DNA of 64,000 nucleotides, taken from NCBI RefSeq assembly GCF_019428685.1, contig NZ_CP080095.1, positions 3,348,001-3,412,000 of the forward strand, in the 5' to 3' direction. Below are positions 18,959 through 28,707 of this stretch, in pieces. Position 1 is the stretch's first letter. Each line of letters begins with the position of its first letter. Below the pieces are notes generated by a model. That model saw nothing but the letters and a program-made list of their open reading frames with translations, did not search any database and was not told the origin of the DNA. The translations under genes and the position numbers were made by a program. The stretch comes from Paraburkholderia edwinii. Its GTDB lineage: Bacteria; Pseudomonadota; Gammaproteobacteria; Burkholderiales; Burkholderiaceae.

Positions 18959-20059
18959 CTACGGCGCCTTCGCCGCGATCTTCGGCGTCGCGACCACCAC
19001 GTCACCGCATTGCGCGCGATTGCGCAGCGTGTGATCGATCAGCACCAGCGCGAGCATCGCCTCGGCGATCGGCGTTGCGCGAATGCCGACACACGGGTCG
19101 TGCCGACCGAACGTTTCGACGATAGCCGGTTCGCCGGACTTGTCGATCGAACGGCGCGGCGTGCGGATGCTCGAAGTCGGCTTGATCGCGATCGAGACCG
19201 TGATGTCCTGCCCCGTCGAAATACCGCCGAGCACGCCGCCCGCGTGATTGCCGACAAAACCTTCGGGCGTCAGTTCGTCGCCATGCACGGAGCCGCGCTG
19301 GGCCACGCTCGCGAAGCCCGCGCCGATCTCGACGCCCTTCACCGCGTTGATGCCCATCATCGCGTGCGCGATGTCGGCGTCGAGCCGGTCGAACAGCGGT
19401 TCACCGAGGCCCACCGGCACGCCCGACGCGACGACGTTGATGCGCGCGCCGATCGAATCGCCCTCCTTGCGCAGCGCGTCCATATACGCTTCGAGCTGCG
19501 GCACGAGATCGGCATTTGCCGCGAAGAACGGGTTCTCGCGCACATGCGCCCAATCGACGAACGGCACGTCGATCTCGCCGAGCGCGGACATATAGCCGCG
19601 AATCTCGATGCCCAGATGCTCGCGCAGCCACTTCTTCGCGACCGCGCCCGCCGCGACGGTCGGCGCGGTCAGACGTGCCGACGAGCGGCCGCCGCCGCGA
19701 TGGTCGCGAATGCCGTACTTCTGCCAGTAGGTGTAGTCGGCGTGACCGGGGCGGAACGTTTCGGCGATGTTGCCGTAGTCCTTGCTGCGCTGATCGGTGT
19801 TGCGGATCAGGAGCGCGATCGGCGCGCCTGTGGTCTGCCCTTCGAAGACGCCGGACAGGATCTCGACCTTGTCTTCTTCCTGACGCTGCGTGACGTGGCG
19901 CGAGGTGCCGGGCTTGCGGCGATCGAGTTCGAACTGGATATCGGCTTCGACGAGCGCCGTGCCGGGCGGGCAGCCGTCGATGACACAACCGATGGCAGGG
20001 CCATGCGATTCGCCGAAGGTCGTGACGGTGAAGAGCGTACCGAACGTGTTGCCGGACAT
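18959..20059 (-). CDS. aroC: Chorismate synthase
   Basis: Last step of the shikimate pathway, 5-enolpyruvylshikimate-3-phosphate to chorismate, using reduced FMN. The 366 residues carry all three family signatures: [18 protein letters not shown] near the N-terminus, [19 protein letters not shown] in the middle and [20 protein letters not shown] with [16 protein letters not shown] near the end. ATG at 20059 ([16 protein letters not shown]). It lies 84 bases downstream of the MFS-acyltransferase gene on the same strand. Confidence 0.98.
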   Translation of the reverse strand: MSGNTFGTLFTVTTFGESHGPAIGCVIDGCPPGTALVEADIQFELDRRKPGTSRHVTQRQEEDKVEILSGVFEGQTTGAPIALLIRNTDQRSKDYGNIAETFRPGHADYTYWQKYGIRDHRGGGRSSARLTAPTVAAGAVAKKWLREHLGIEIRGYMSALGEIDVPFVDWAHVRENPFFAANADLVPQLEAYMDALRKEGDSIGARINVVASGVPVGLGEPLFDRLDADIAHAMMGINAVKGVEIGAGFASVAQRGSVHGDELTPEGFVGNHAGGVLGGISTGQDITVSIAIKPTSSIRTPRRSIDKSGEPAIVETFGRHDPCVGIRATPIAEAMLALVLIDHTLRNRAQCGDVVVATPKIAAKAP

Positions 20060-20143
20060 GAGCGTCGTCCAAAGTAATGCGGGGAAACCGATATTATGCC
20101 AGCCTCGGGTGCGGGCGGTCCCGCGCGGCGAGTCGGTGTCCGC

Positions 20144-22081
20144 TTACTTGCGCGCGCCGCGCAACTCCGCGACGATCTGCTGCAAGCCCTCGGGCGTGAC
20201 ATGCGCCGCGTCGAGCGGCTCGCCGACCGCGAGCGTGAGCCGGCTCATCACGCCCTTGTGCACAGGCCGCGGCCATTGCGAATCGCTGCCGCGCGAAAAC
20301 ACGCTGCCCCACAACCCGCGCAGTGCCATCGGCAACACCGGCGCCGGCGTGCGGCGCAAGATTTCTGTCACGCCATGGCGGAACGGATTGATCTCGCCGG
20401 TTTTCGTAAGCTTGCCCTCGGGGAAGATGCAGACGAGGTCGCCTTCCTTCAGCGCCTGCGCACAGGCGTCGTAAGCACGCTCCAGCACCGCGGCATCTTC
20501 GTGCGCGGGCGCGATCGGAATCGCCTTCGCGTGCCGGAACAGCCAGCCGACGAACGGCGTGCGAAAGATCCGGTGATCCATCACAAAGCGGATCGGCCGC
20601 GGGCTTTCGGCCATGATGACGATCGCATCGACATAGCTCACGTGGTTGCAGACCAGCACCGCGGCGCCCTCTTCCGGAATACGCTCCGCGTGCACGAGGC
20701 GGATCCGGTAAAACGTATGCACGAGCAGCCACGCGACAAAGCGCAGCAGAAACTCCGGCACGAGCGAATAGATATAGATCGCGACCACGACATTCAGCAG
20801 CGCGGTAATGAGGAAAAGCCCCGGAATGCCGACGCCCGCCGACGTCAACGCCACGGCCATCAGCGCCGAAACGATCATGAACAGCGAGTTCAGAATATTG
20901 TTCGCCGCGATGATGCGCGCGCGATGGCTCGGCACGCTGCGCGCCTGAATCAGCGCATAGAGCGGCACGCTGTAGAAGCCACCGAACATCGCGAGCAGAA
21001 ACAGATCAGCAAGCACGCGCCAGTGCGAAGGGATCGCGAGAAACTCGGCGACGGATAACAGATGCGGCGCGCGCGGCAGCGCATGGCTCGCGAAAAACAG
21101 GTCGATCGCGAATACGCTCATGCCGATCGAACCGAGCGGCACAAGTCCGATCTCGATGCGCCGCTTCGAGAGCCGCTCGCACATCAGCGAACCGATACCG
21201 ATGCCGACCGAGAACGTCGCGAGCAGCACGGTCACCACATCGGGGTTCGCGGACAGCACATCTTTCGCGAAACGGAAAAACGACGACAGAAACGTCGCGC
21301 CGACGAACCACAGCCAGGAAATGCCGAGCAGGCTCAGAAACACCGTGCGGTGCTCGCGCGCGAGTTTCAGATTGCGCCAGGTTTCGCTGACCGGATTCCA
21401 GTTGATCTCGAGGCACGGCTGCGCGGGCCGCGAAGCCGGCACGAAGCCCGACACGACACGGCCGATCAGCGCGATCGCGAGGCAGCCGCCAGCGAGAATC
21501 GCTTCGCTGTGCGCGGCAAGGCCCGCCGCCGCACCGCCGATAATCGTACCGAGCAGAATTGCGACGAAGGTGCCCATTTCGACCAGACCATTGCCGCCGA
21601 CCAGTTCCTGCTTCTCCAGATGCTGCGGCAGATACGCATACTTGACCGGGCCGAACAGCGTCGAATGCACGCCCATCATGAACGTGCACAGATACAGCAG
21701 CGGCGCGCTATGCAGCCAGAAGCCCGCGCCGCCGACGATCATCACGCCGATTTCGAAGGTCTTCACGAAACGCGTGAGCATCGCCTTGTCGTACTTGTCG
21801 GCGATCTGGCCGGAGGTCGCGGAAAACAGCACGAACGGCAGGATAAAGATGGCGGAAATCAGAAACGCGGCCGTATCGGCATTGACGCCCGAAAAGCGCG
21901 CCGCCTGATAGGTGACGAGCGACGTGAAGCCGATCTTGAACACATTGTCGTTCATCGCGCCGAGGAACTGCGTCCAGAAGAACGGCGCGAAACGCCGCTC
22001 GCGCAGCAGACGAAACTGCGATTCGTGCGCGTGGCCTTCGCGGGCGGCACGGCGGGCGGCGGGTAGCGGTCGATCGCTCAT
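20144..22081 (-). CDS. Fused MFS transporter / PlsC-type acyltransferase
   Basis: Protein of 645 residues from ATG 22081 (MSDRPLPAARRAAREG). Residues ~25-410 form an MFS permease like the lysophospholipid transporter LplT (FFWTQFLGAMNDNVFKIGF, GQIADKYDKAMLTRFVKTFE). Residues ~430-645 form a 1-acylglycerol-phosphate acyltransferase domain with the H-x4-D motif NHVSYVD (~477) and FPEGKLTKTG (~551). A likely job is import or flipping of lysophospholipid and its re-acylation at the inner membrane. The acyl-ACP synthetase module often found in such fusions is absent. A longer frame to 22261 lacks support. Confidence 0.88.
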   Translation of the reverse strand: MSDRPLPAARRAAREGHAHESQFRLLRERRFAPFFWTQFLGAMNDNVFKIGFTSLVTYQAARFSGVNADTAAFLISAIFILPFVLFSATSGQIADKYDKAMLTRFVKTFEIGVMIVGGAGFWLHSAPLLYLCTFMMGVHSTLFGPVKYAYLPQHLEKQELVGGNGLVEMGTFVAILLGTIIGGAAAGLAAHSEAILAGGCLAIALIGRVVSGFVPASRPAQPCLEINWNPVSETWRNLKLAREHRTVFLSLLGISWLWFVGATFLSSFFRFAKDVLSANPDVVTVLLATFSVGIGIGSLMCERLSKRRIEIGLVPLGSIGMSVFAIDLFFASHALPRAPHLLSVAEFLAIPSHWRVLADLFLLAMFGGFYSVPLYALIQARSVPSHRARIIAANNILNSLFMIVSALMAVALTSAGVGIPGLFLITALLNVVVAIYIYSLVPEFLLRFVAWLLVHTFYRIRLVHAERIPEEGAAVLVCNHVSYVDAIVIMAESPRPIRFVMDHRIFRTPFVGWLFRHAKAIPIAPAHEDAAVLERAYDACAQALKEGDLVCIFPEGKLTKTGEINPFRHGVTEILRRTPAPVLPMALRGLWGSVFSRGSDSQWPRPVHKGVMSRLTLAVGEPLDAAHVTPEGLQQIVAELRGARK

Positions 22082-22514
22082 CGGATGCAGAATGCGGAGT
22101 ATCGGCAGATGCCGGAAGGCACAATGTAAGGTAGACAACGGGCCGCGAGTCTGCCAGCGGGTGATGACGCTGTGCGTGGCGTCGACACAGTTGGCAAACG
22201 CGCGGACAAACCTGCGAACAATCGCAGCGAATCGATGCAAGCCGCGACGCAACCGGCCCAACGCGGCGAGCGGACATAAAAAAGCGCACGCTTTCGCGCG
22301 CGCTCCGATGCAACGTCAGACGCCTCGTATCGGTTAAACCGCGGCGACCAATCCAGGCAACACTAACGAGGCAATATCAATGAGGCCGCATCGGGGATAA
22401 CCCGTACCCTACACCAAACCACCGGTGCGGTAGCGTGAAACCGGCAGCGGGCAGATGGACGCCTTGACCGCCGGGACGCCGCGGGCCCCGCGATACTGAC
22501 TGCGCTGGCTGCGC
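22082..22514 (-). other. 433-base gap, possible structured 3' UTR or small RNA
   Basis: No coding frame is supported. On the minus strand the segment after the CBS gene contains complementary blocks GCCTCGT / ACGAGGC (near 22362-22368 and 22321-22327) and CGGTT / AACCG. It ends in a strong terminator at 22278-22304, about 210 bases after the CBS stop. It may be a long 3' UTR or hold an independent small RNA. The rest (22082-22277) is the upstream region of the MFS-acyltransferase. Confidence 0.4.
22278..22304 (-). terminator. Intrinsic terminator with GAAA tetraloop
   Basis: Minus-strand stem AGCGCGCGC / GCGTGCGCT (nine pairs, one G-T wobble) closed by the stable loop GAAA and followed by TTTTT. 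It ends transcription of the CBS gene or of an RNA encoded between. Confidence 0.85.
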
Positions 22515-22967
22515 TTACTGCGCCGGTTCCCGCTCTTCCGGCCAGTCGCGAATATAGGCCTTCAACATGCGGTTCTCGAAGCCCTGCTCCTCCACAACCG
22601 CCTTCGCGACGTCGTAGAACGAGATCACGCCCATCAGCGCGCGGCTTTCCATGACCGGCAGATAGCGCACGTGATGCTCGAGCATCATGCGCCGCACCTC
22701 GTTGACGTCCGTTTCCGGGGTGCAGGTGAGCGGATGGTCGTCCATGATCTTGCGGATCGTCGTGGTGCCGACGCTGCCGCCATTGCGCGACACCGTAAGG
22801 ATGATTTCGCGGAATGTCAGCATGCCGACCAGATCGCCATACTCCATTACGACGAGCGAACCGATATCGTGATCGGCCATGGTATCGATCGCGTCGTTGA
22901 GTGGAGTGTCGGGCGTCACCGTGAATAAGGTGTTGCCCTTTACCTTGAGAATGTCGCTGACTCGCAT
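22515..22967 (-). CDS. CBS-domain pair protein
   Basis: Cytoplasmic protein of 150 residues made almost entirely of two CBS motifs (residues ~8-60, PDTPLNDAIDTMADHDIGSL, and ~72-130, VNEVRRMMLEHHVRYLPVME). Stand-alone CBS pairs bind adenine nucleotides or NAD and report energy state. The partner is unknown. ATG at 22967 (MRVSDILKVKG) has CAGGAG upstream; a longer frame to 23252 is not supported. Confidence 0.88.
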   Translation of the reverse strand: MRVSDILKVKGNTLFTVTPDTPLNDAIDTMADHDIGSLVVMEYGDLVGMLTFREIILTVSRNGGSVGTTTIRKIMDDHPLTCTPETDVNEVRRMMLEHHVRYLPVMESRALMGVISFYDVAKAVVEEQGFENRMLKAYIRDWPEEREPAQ

Positions 22968-23190
22968 GATTCGTCTCCTGATGATGCGCGGATAGGCTTG
23001 GATGGCATTATTTTTGATGCTATCGGAAAGACCCCTAAAAGGAAAGCAGGGAGGAAACACAGCGCAAGCGCATTCCGCGCGCTGCATACGGTTGCCGCAA
23101 GCGGCACGCCCACGCCTCTCCGGCACCGCCGGGCGGGTGATACGATGGCCACACCCCCACCTCCGCGCGGCTTTACGCCCTGCCGTTCCG

Positions 23191-24642
23191 ATGCCAGCCA
23201 ACCGTTTCGATACGCTCGCGCTGCATGCCGGCGCGGCCCCGGATCCCACCACCGGCGCGCGTGCGACGCCGATCTATCAAACCACGTCGTTCACGTTCCG
23301 CGACACCGACCATGCGGCCGCGCTCTTCAACATGGAGCGCGCGGGCCATGTGTACTCGCGGATCTCGAATCCGACCGTCGCCGTATTCGAGGAACGCGTG
23401 GCCGCGCTCGAAAACGGCGCGGGCGCGATCGGCACCGCAAGCGGTCAGGCCGCCCTGCACCTTGCCATCGCAACGCTGATGGGCGCGGGCTCGCATATCG
23501 TTGCATCGAGCGCGCTGTATGGCGGGTCGCATAATCTGCTCAGCTATACGCTGCCGCGCTTCGGCATCGAGACGACCTTCGTCAGGCCCGGCGATCTCGA
23601 CGGCTGGCGCGCGGCCGTGCGGCCGAATACGCGACTGCTGTTCGGCGAGACGCTCGGCAACCCGGGCCTCGACGTGCTCGATATCGCCGCGCTCGCGCAG
23701 ATCGCGCATGCGCAGCGCGTGCCGCTGCTCGTCGATTCGACGTTCACAACGCCGTATCTGATCAAGCCATTCGAGCACGGCGCCGACTTCGTCTATCACT
23801 CGGCGACCAAATTCCTCGGCGGCCACGGCACGACGATCGGCGGCGTGCTCGTGGACGGCGGCACGTTCGATTTCGCCGCATCGGGCCGCTTTCCCGAGTT
23901 CACCGAGCCGTATGCGGGCTTTCACGGCATGGTGTTCGCCGAAGAAAGCACCGTCGCGCCGTTTTTGCTGCGGGCGCGCCGCGAGGGCCTGCGCGACTTC
24001 GGCGCGTGCCTGCATCCGCAGGCCGCCTGGCAATTGCTGCAGGGCATCGAAACCTTGCCGCTACGCATGGAGCGCCATGTTGCGAACACGCGCAAGGTGG
24101 TCGATTTTCTCGCCGCGCATCCGGCCGTCGAATCGGTCGCTTACCCTGAGTTGCCGTCGCATCCGGACCATGCGCTTGCGAAGCGCCTGCTGCCGCGTGG
24201 CGCGGGCGCGGTCTTCAGCTTCAATCTGCGCGGCGACCGCGAGGCTGGCCGCCGGTTTATCGAGGCGCTTGCACTCTTTTCGCATCTCGCGAACGTCGGC
24301 GATGCGCGCTCGCTCGTGATCCACCCCGCATCCACGACGCACTTCCGGATGGACGCAACCGCGCTCGCGGCGGCCGGCATCGCGGAAGGCACAGTGCGGC
24401 TGTCGATCGGCCTTGAAGACCCGGACGATCTGATCGACGATCTCAAGCGGGCATTGAAGGCCGTGCAAAAGGCTGCTGGGGCTGGTGCTGGTACCGCTGG
24501 TACTGCGGATGCTGCTGGCGCAGGTGGTCGCGCTGGTACTCGTGCTGGCGCCGGCACCAGCACAGAGGACCACCCACCGCACGCAGCAGCCACGCCCGCC
24601 TCGAACACGCGCGCCAATGCCGCGCGCAAGGAGTCCCCATGA
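23191..24642 (+). CDS. Cys/Met-metabolism PLP enzyme, O-acyl-homoserine sulfhydrylase-like
   Basis: Fold type I PLP enzyme of 483 residues from ATG 23191 (MPANRFDTLALHAGAAPDPT). Family features are TPIYQTTSFTF, YSRISNPTVAVFEERVAALE and the Schiff-base lysine in SATKFLGGHG (~K207). The most likely reaction is sulfhydrylation of O-acetyl- or O-succinyl-homoserine to homocysteine; gamma-synthase or lyase activity is possible. The catalytic domain ends near residue 425. After it comes a ~60-residue Ala/Gly/Thr-rich tail (AGAGAGTAGTADAAGAGG) not seen in the family. The stop overlaps the next start (ATGA), so the hydrolase is coupled. Confidence 0.9.
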   Translation: MPANRFDTLALHAGAAPDPTTGARATPIYQTTSFTFRDTDHAAALFNMERAGHVYSRISNPTVAVFEERVAALENGAGAIGTASGQAALHLAIATLMGAGSHIVASSALYGGSHNLLSYTLPRFGIETTFVRPGDLDGWRAAVRPNTRLLFGETLGNPGLDVLDIAALAQIAHAQRVPLLVDSTFTTPYLIKPFEHGADFVYHSATKFLGGHGTTIGGVLVDGGTFDFAASGRFPEFTEPYAGFHGMVFAEESTVAPFLLRARREGLRDFGACLHPQAAWQLLQGIETLPLRMERHVANTRKVVDFLAAHPAVESVAYPELPSHPDHALAKRLLPRGAGAVFSFNLRGDREAGRRFIEALALFSHLANVGDARSLVIHPASTTHFRMDATALAAAGIAEGTVRLSIGLEDPDDLIDDLKRALKAVQKAAGAGAGTAGTADAAGAGGRAGTRAGAGTSTEDHPPHAAATPASNTRANAARKESP

Positions 24643-25475
24643 TCGTCGACGTGAGCGGCAAAGCGGCCTACGCGTACACGGGCGGCAAATCCTTCGACCC
24701 TGCGCTGCCGACGGCCGTCTTTATCCATGGCGCCGAACACGACCACAGCGTCTGGGCGCTGCAAACGCGCTACTTTGCGCATCACGGCTTTAGCGTGCTC
24801 GCGCCCGATCTGCCCGGACATTGCCGCAGCGCGGGCCCCGCGCTCGCCAGCATCGGTGAACTCGCCGACTGGCTCGCGGCGCTCCTCGACGCGACCGGCA
24901 CCGCACGCGCTTTTGTGGCCGGCCATAGCATGGGCTCGCTCGTCGCGCTCGACTTCGCGGCCCGCTACCCGGAGCGCGCGACGCATCTCGCGCTCATCGC
25001 CACCGCGGTGCCGATGACCGTTTCCGATACGCTGCTCGACGCCGCACGCGAGCGCGAGACGGAAGCGATCGACATGGTCAACCAGTGGTCGCATTCGACG
25101 ATCGCCGCGAAACCGTCGTGCCCCGCGCCGGGCTTCTGGCTGCACGGCATGAACCAGCGCCTGATGGAGCGCGTGGCGGCAACCGGCGAGCCGCGCCTCT
25201 TTCATACCGACTTCAGCACATGCAACGCCTATGCGGACGGCCTCGAACGTGCAGCGCACGTACGCTGCCCCGTGCGGTTGATCGCGGGCAAGCGCGACAT
25301 GATGACGCCGCCGCGCACCACGCGCGCACTCGCCGATGCGTTCCGCCAATCGCAGGTGCCGTTCGACATCGTCACGCTCGATGCCGGTCACGCACTGATG
25401 ACCGAACAGCCCGATGCGACGCTCGATGCGCTCTTTACGTTCGCCTCTAAGTTACCCGTCAGCGTACCCGGTTGA
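24639..25475 (+). CDS. Alpha/beta hydrolase coupled to the sulfhydrylase-like gene
   Basis: Protein of 278 residues whose ATG overlaps the preceding stop by four bases. It has an HG motif (FIHGAEHDHSVWAL), nucleophile S97 in GHSMGS, an acidic residue in GKRDMMTPPR and His in DAGHAL. It belongs to the broad esterase/haloperoxidase-like group and could act as an acyl-homoserine or thioester esterase given its partner, which is inference. No signal peptide is seen. Confidence 0.87.
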   Translation: MIVDVSGKAAYAYTGGKSFDPALPTAVFIHGAEHDHSVWALQTRYFAHHGFSVLAPDLPGHCRSAGPALASIGELADWLAALLDATGTARAFVAGHSMGSLVALDFAARYPERATHLALIATAVPMTVSDTLLDAARERETEAIDMVNQWSHSTIAAKPSCPAPGFWLHGMNQRLMERVAATGEPRLFHTDFSTCNAYADGLERAAHVRCPVRLIAGKRDMMTPPRTTRALADAFRQSQVPFDIVTLDAGHALMTEQPDATLDALFTFASKLPVSVPG

Positions 25476-25601
25476 GCGGTTGCGCACCATTAGCCGAATG
25501 GCCAGGTTGCGCGTGCGAATGGAACGCAGGACAATAAATTCAGCCTGCAAACGATATAAGCCGTATGAGCGGGTACGAGCGGCAATGCACGGGAGCTGAA
25601 G

Positions 25602-25928
25602 ATGGATCCGCATTCGACGCAAAATGAACCGCGCTTCGCGAGCTTCGCCGAGTTCTATCCGTACTACCTGGAAGAACATCGCAATCTCACGTCGCGGCGT
25701 CTGCACTTTCTCGGCTCGCTCGGCGTGATCGGCTGTGTCGCGATGGCGCTCGCGTCGGCGGACTGGATGTGGCTGCCGGTGGCAGTGATATGTGGTTACG
25801 GGTTTGCGTGGGTCGGGCATTTCTTCTTCGAGAAGAACCGCCCCGCCACCTTCCGCCATCCGATCTATAGCCTGATGGGCGACTGGGTGATGTTCAAGGA
25901 CATTTGCACGGGGAAGATTTCGCTGTAG
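25602..25928 (+). CDS. DUF962 / Mpo1-like membrane protein
   Basis: Small integral membrane protein of 108 residues. Family features are FAEFYPYYLEEHRN near the N-terminus, two hydrophobic segments (LGSLGVIGCVAMALASADWM and WLPVAVICGYGFAWVGHFFF), then EKNRPATFRHPIYSLMGDWV. The yeast relative Mpo1 is a dioxygenase in phytosphingosine breakdown; whether bacterial members share this is unknown. The stop codon TAG lies inside a tandem GCTGTA array that repeats the stop in frame. Confidence 0.88.
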   Translation: MDPHSTQNEPRFASFAEFYPYYLEEHRNLTSRRLHFLGSLGVIGCVAMALASADWMWLPVAVICGYGFAWVGHFFFEKNRPATFRHPIYSLMGDWVMFKDICTGKISL

Positions 25929-25945
25929 CTGTAGCTGTAGCTGTA
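25922..25945 (+). repeat. GCTGTA x4 tandem array spanning the DUF962 stop codon
   Basis: Four perfect six-base units. The gene's last codons are CTG TAG, and each unit regenerates CTG-TAG in the same frame, giving four in-frame stops in a row. Confidence 0.9.
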
Positions 25946-26009
25946 GATGCGATCGCAGCCCCTGGCGCAACCCGCTCATGCAAGCAACGCATACCGGCCA
26001 CCCATGCAA

Positions 26010-26052
26010 GCCGGAATCGCACGCCGAAATCGCAAGCCGAAATCGCAAGCCA
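26010..26052 (+). repeat. Degenerate 13-bp tandem repeat between DUF962 and yihY-like gene
   Basis: Three units of the form AATCGCAAGCCGA (AATCGCACGCCGA, AATCGCAAGCCGA, AATCGCAAGCCAA), preceded by a related GCAAGCCGG. They lie in the short convergent spacer just after the yihY-like stop. Confidence 0.7.
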
Positions 26053-26066
26053 AAGACCCAAGCCCC

Positions 26067-27425
26067 TCAAGCCACCCGATGCGGCATCGCCGCCGCCCCG
26101 CGTGCGCCTTCGTCGGCCCGCTGCGCGGAGCGCTCATCGGCACGCGCCGTGACCAGCGCGGCGAGCGTGACATCGAGCTTGTCGTTTTCGAGCGCGGCAA
26201 GCAGCGTCGCGCCGTGAACATGCGTCGAGTCGAGATTGGCCTGATACGCGAGTTCGCCGCGATCGACCACGAGCAGATCGTAGAGCTGCCGCACGGTGAT
26301 CTGATTCGGGTTCGCAAGCAGCACGTAGTGCGGCTGCAAGCCGTTCTCGTCGAGCGGCACGATCCAGCCGATCGTTTCGAGCTGCTGCAGGAGGCGCACG
26401 GTCGTGTCCATGTCGCGGCGAAGTAACCGCGCGAGTTCGGCCACCGTGTACCCGCGCGAACCGGAGTCGCGCGCGGCGCTGAGCGTCGCAAGCAGTTCGA
26501 GCGCATAGAGCAGATCGCCGCCGGCAAAATAAGGCCGGTGAAACTGCCCGATGCGAATCGCGGGCAATGCGGACGCGATCATCGCCCCAACCAGGGTGAT
26601 GAACCAGCTCAGGTACATCCATAGCAGGAACAGCGGCACCACCGCGAACGCGCCGTACACAGCCGTATAACTCGGTATGCGGCGAATGTAAAAACCGAAG
26701 CCGCGCTTCGCGAGCTCGAACGCGATTGCGGCGCATAGCCCGCCCACCGCCGCGTCGCGCCATTCAACGCGGCAGTTCGGCAGGTACATGTACATCAGCG
26801 TGAACGCGAGCACTGTCAGCGGCAACGCGGCGCCTGTCAGCGCCCATTCGATCATCGACGGTATGTGTTGTGTCGCCGTGTACGCCATCGATCGCGTGAA
26901 CAGATACGACGAAATCGAAAGGCTCACACCGATCAGCAGCGGCCCGAGGGTCAGGATCGCCCAGTAGACGAGCACGCGCTGCGCGAACGGCCGCGCCTTG
27001 CGCACGCGCCAGATCACATTGAAGGCTGATTCGACCGTCATCATCGTCATCACCGAGGTGACGAGCAGGACGATCATGCCGATCGTCGTCAGGCCCTTTG
27101 CCTTCGACGCGAACTGGTTCAGGTATTTGAAGATCTGGTTGTTGAACTGCGCCGGCATCAGGTGATCGGCGAGAAAGCCCTGCAGCGAGCTCTGGAACGA
27201 CGCAAAAATCGGGAAGGCCGTGAAAAGCGCGAAGGCGACGGTCGCAAGCGGCACGAGCGACAGCATCGTGGTGAACGTCAGGCTGCCGGCCACTTGCGGG
27301 ATACGGTCTTCGCCGCTGCGCTGCGCGGCGAATTGCGCGAGACGTTTAATCGTATCGAAGTCGACACGTAAGCGAGACAACAGAGGCAACACGCGCGACA
27401 GCAAATCGGGCTCCTTCCACTTCAT
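26067..27425 (-). CDS. YihY/BrkB family inner-membrane protein
   Basis: Inner-membrane protein of 452 residues. The N-terminal ~300 residues hold about six transmembrane segments with the family motif AGSLTFTTMLSLVPLATVAF. The last ~130 residues form a soluble winged-helix-like domain (YTVAELARLLRRDMDTTVRL, PLDENGLQPHYVLLANPNQI), as in longer UPF0761 members. The function of the family is unsettled; old claims of RNase BN activity were withdrawn for E. coli YihY. ATG at 27425 has GGAGAA upstream. It is divergent from wrbA, a common beta-proteobacterial arrangement. Confidence 0.93.
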   Translation of the reverse strand: MKWKEPDLLSRVLPLLSRLRVDFDTIKRLAQFAAQRSGEDRIPQVAGSLTFTTMLSLVPLATVAFALFTAFPIFASFQSSLQGFLADHLMPAQFNNQIFKYLNQFASKAKGLTTIGMIVLLVTSVMTMMTVESAFNVIWRVRKARPFAQRVLVYWAILTLGPLLIGVSLSISSYLFTRSMAYTATQHIPSMIEWALTGAALPLTVLAFTLMYMYLPNCRVEWRDAAVGGLCAAIAFELAKRGFGFYIRRIPSYTAVYGAFAVVPLFLLWMYLSWFITLVGAMIASALPAIRIGQFHRPYFAGGDLLYALELLATLSAARDSGSRGYTVAELARLLRRDMDTTVRLLQQLETIGWIVPLDENGLQPHYVLLANPNQITVRQLYDLLVVDRGELAYQANLDSTHVHGATLLAALENDKLDVTLAALVTARADERSAQRADEGARGAAAMPHRVA

Positions 27426-27525
27426 CGATTTCTCCGTAACGCCGTCCTGCCGAGGTATGACCCGAGCATGACGTGACCGCGTGGCATGCGCGCCGGACCC
27501 AGCCCCTATAATACCCGTTCACTAA

Positions 27526-28137
<612 letters not shown>

Positions 28138-28175
28138 GCTGGCTCGACAACGGGGCATAGCAAACTACCGTATCG

Positions 28176-28583
28176 ATGAACACACAACACTCGTCTTCAA
28201 CGCCGACCTCCGTGCCGCACGCATCGGCATGGGCCGCTTACGGCGCAACGGCATCACTCGTCTTGCTGATCGCGTTGTGCGTCGGTTGGGAATGGCGCAT
28301 CGCGCCGTTGCGTCCCGGCGGCTCCGCGCTCGTGCTGAAGGCGGTGCCGCTGTTGCTCGCGCTGCCGGGTGTCTGGCGCCGCAGTCTCTATACGCTGCAG
28401 TGGGCGTCGATGCTCGTGTTGCTCTATCTGATGGAAGGCATCGTGCGCGGCATGAGCGACCGCGGTCCGAGCGCGGCGCTTGCGTGGCTCGAAGCGCTGC
28501 TCGCGGTGCTGTTTTTCGCGTGTGCGCTGGCCTACGTCGCGCCGTTCAAACGCGCGGCGCGGCGCGCGAAGAAGGCGGCGTAG
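28176..28583 (+). CDS. DUF2069 membrane protein
   Basis: Protein of 135 residues with four predicted transmembrane segments (including ASLVLLIALCVGWEWRIAPL, LLLALPGVWRRSLYTLQWAS and LLAVLFFACALAYVAPF) and a basic tail (KRAARRAKKAA). It follows wrbA closely, a conserved pairing in beta-proteobacteria. Function is unknown. Confidence 0.88.
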   Translation: MNTQHSSSTPTSVPHASAWAAYGATASLVLLIALCVGWEWRIAPLRPGGSALVLKAVPLLLALPGVWRRSLYTLQWASMLVLLYLMEGIVRGMSDRGPSAALAWLEALLAVLFFACALAYVAPFKRAARRAKKAA

Positions 28584-28707
28584 CGCAAAATACCGCGCGC
28601 GAAGGTGCTACGCTACCTGCACCGCCCACGCCGCCAGTTCGCGGCATAAACGGAACACGCCGCCCGCGCGCGGCACACGGAAGCCAGGGAGCCAGGGAGC
28701 CGTATCG

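Noticed and set aside
24141-25391. 416-codon minus-strand frame opposite the sulfhydrylase tail and hydrolase
   Set aside because: Low-complexity antisense translation; both plus-strand genes carry catalytic motifs.
28480-28707. N-terminal extension of the metallophosphoesterase
   Set aside because: Would overlap the DUF2069 gene and the added residues are Arg/Cys-rich shadow sequence; the internal ATG at 28708 has a ribosome-binding site.
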